From positions 1 through 32,549 of the forward strand of contig JALGVJ010000039.1 in the NCBI GenBank assembly GCA_029838195.1: a stretch of 32,549 nucleotides of DNA, written 5' to 3'. Made by a program: the position numbers and the translations under genes. How positions within the stretch are numbered: position 1 is the stretch's first letter; every line of letters begins with the position of its first letter. The DNA is from Promethearchaeota archaeon. GTDB taxonomy: Archaea > Asgardarchaeota > Lokiarchaeia > Sigyniarchaeales > SOKP01. This document shows positions 32,355-32,549 of this stretch, in pieces. Under the pieces are notes generated by a model, which was not told the DNA's origin, ran no database searches, and saw only the letters and a list, made by a program, of their open reading frames with translations.

Positions 32355-32549
32355 TTATAATTTAGCTTGGTTTTTAAATTTTTTAGCTTTAAGGGCGACA
32401 AAAATCGATATTATAGCAATCGCAGTTTTGTCGGCTCTCGCTTGTAATCCGGTAAAAGAATCTGAAATCCATCCTTTACGGCAACCTCGGGAAAAACCGA
32501 ATAAAAATCCACGCCCTTCGTCATGGTAAAAATGCGCGTCTTGCCGATC
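32355..32549 (-). CDS. 3' end of a gene cut by the window edge
   Basis: The final 64 codons of a frame that runs in from beyond the window end, closing with TAA at 32355. It contains GRGFLFGFSRGCRKGWI, then a hydrophobic helix (TAIAIISIFVAL) and a basic tail (KAKKFKNQAKL), so it may be a membrane protein C-terminus. A second open frame over the same DNA gives 45 residues but uses far more G and C at third codon positions than other genes here, so I prefer this one. No family was recognised. Confidence 0.4.
   Translation of the reverse strand, partial: DRQDAHFYHDEGRGFLFGFSRGCRKGWISDSFTGLQARADKTAIAIISIFVALKAKKFKNQAKL

Noticed and set aside
32415..32549. Alternative 45-residue frame at the window end
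   Set aside because: Its third codon positions are much richer in G and C than other genes here, so the overlapping 64-residue frame is the better reading.

Overview
The window looks like an AT-rich archaeal chromosome, most likely from an Asgard (Lokiarchaeota-type) lineage. Archaeal core proteins dominate: a CDC48/p97 ATPase, FEN1, Nob1, aIF5A, SRP54, a TrmY-type protein and HerA. A longin-like protein of the kind common in Asgard genomes is also present. Start regions carry archaeal signals: a TATA element followed by a short leader, and Shine-Dalgarno (SD) sequences of the GGTGAT type. I see no tRNA, rRNA, CRISPR array or transposon. Everything here was read by eye; no database search was run.

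Layout. 1-510 has no gene but holds a small pseudoknot-like repeat element. 511-5710 (minus) is a catabolic cassette: GPH-type sugar symporter, ceramidase-like hydrolase, large lyase-like enzyme. 5711-6593 is a long gap with a structured island at 6061-6338. 6594-8167 holds a cysteine-rich protein resembling methanogenesis marker 9, a possible 48-residue ORF and an Hsp20 chaperone. 8612-10171 is an FGGY sugar kinase broken by a 30-nt in-frame insert containing a stop. 10348-12920 carries a membrane protein, a HerA-like ATPase and a small acidic protein. 13042-22972 is housekeeping: CDC48, FEN1, Nob1 and NAD kinase (overlapping) and aIF5A on minus; SRP54, TrmY-like, dihydroorotase and AMMECR1 on plus. 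23103-26880 is a second sugar cassette: FGGY kinase, SCP2 protein, 2-hydroxyacid dehydrogenase, class II aldolase. 27071-28506 (minus) is a run of very small genes, two of them damaged. 28769-32549 has a metallophosphoesterase, an unknown protein, the longin-like protein, a third FGGY kinase and a gene cut by the window end.

The most unusual signals concern gene expression. aIF5A and Hsp20 both lack ATG/GTG/TTG in the frame their conserved N-termini require. Both instead have an ATT codon at the same distance from a TATA box (37 nt) and from an SD (5 nt), inside a shared TGATGA-N3-ATT layout. This predicts AUU initiation. Second, the first FGGY kinase carries an exact 30-nt stop-containing insert between two residues that are adjacent in the family, and the RNA can fold with the topology of an archaeal bulge-helix-bulge splice site. 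Third, two small neighbouring genes have coding signal interrupted by two TGA codons and by an A9 frameshift. Assembly indels are the main rival explanation for the start-codon cases and the A9 frameshift. They cannot easily explain a 30-nt in-frame insert.
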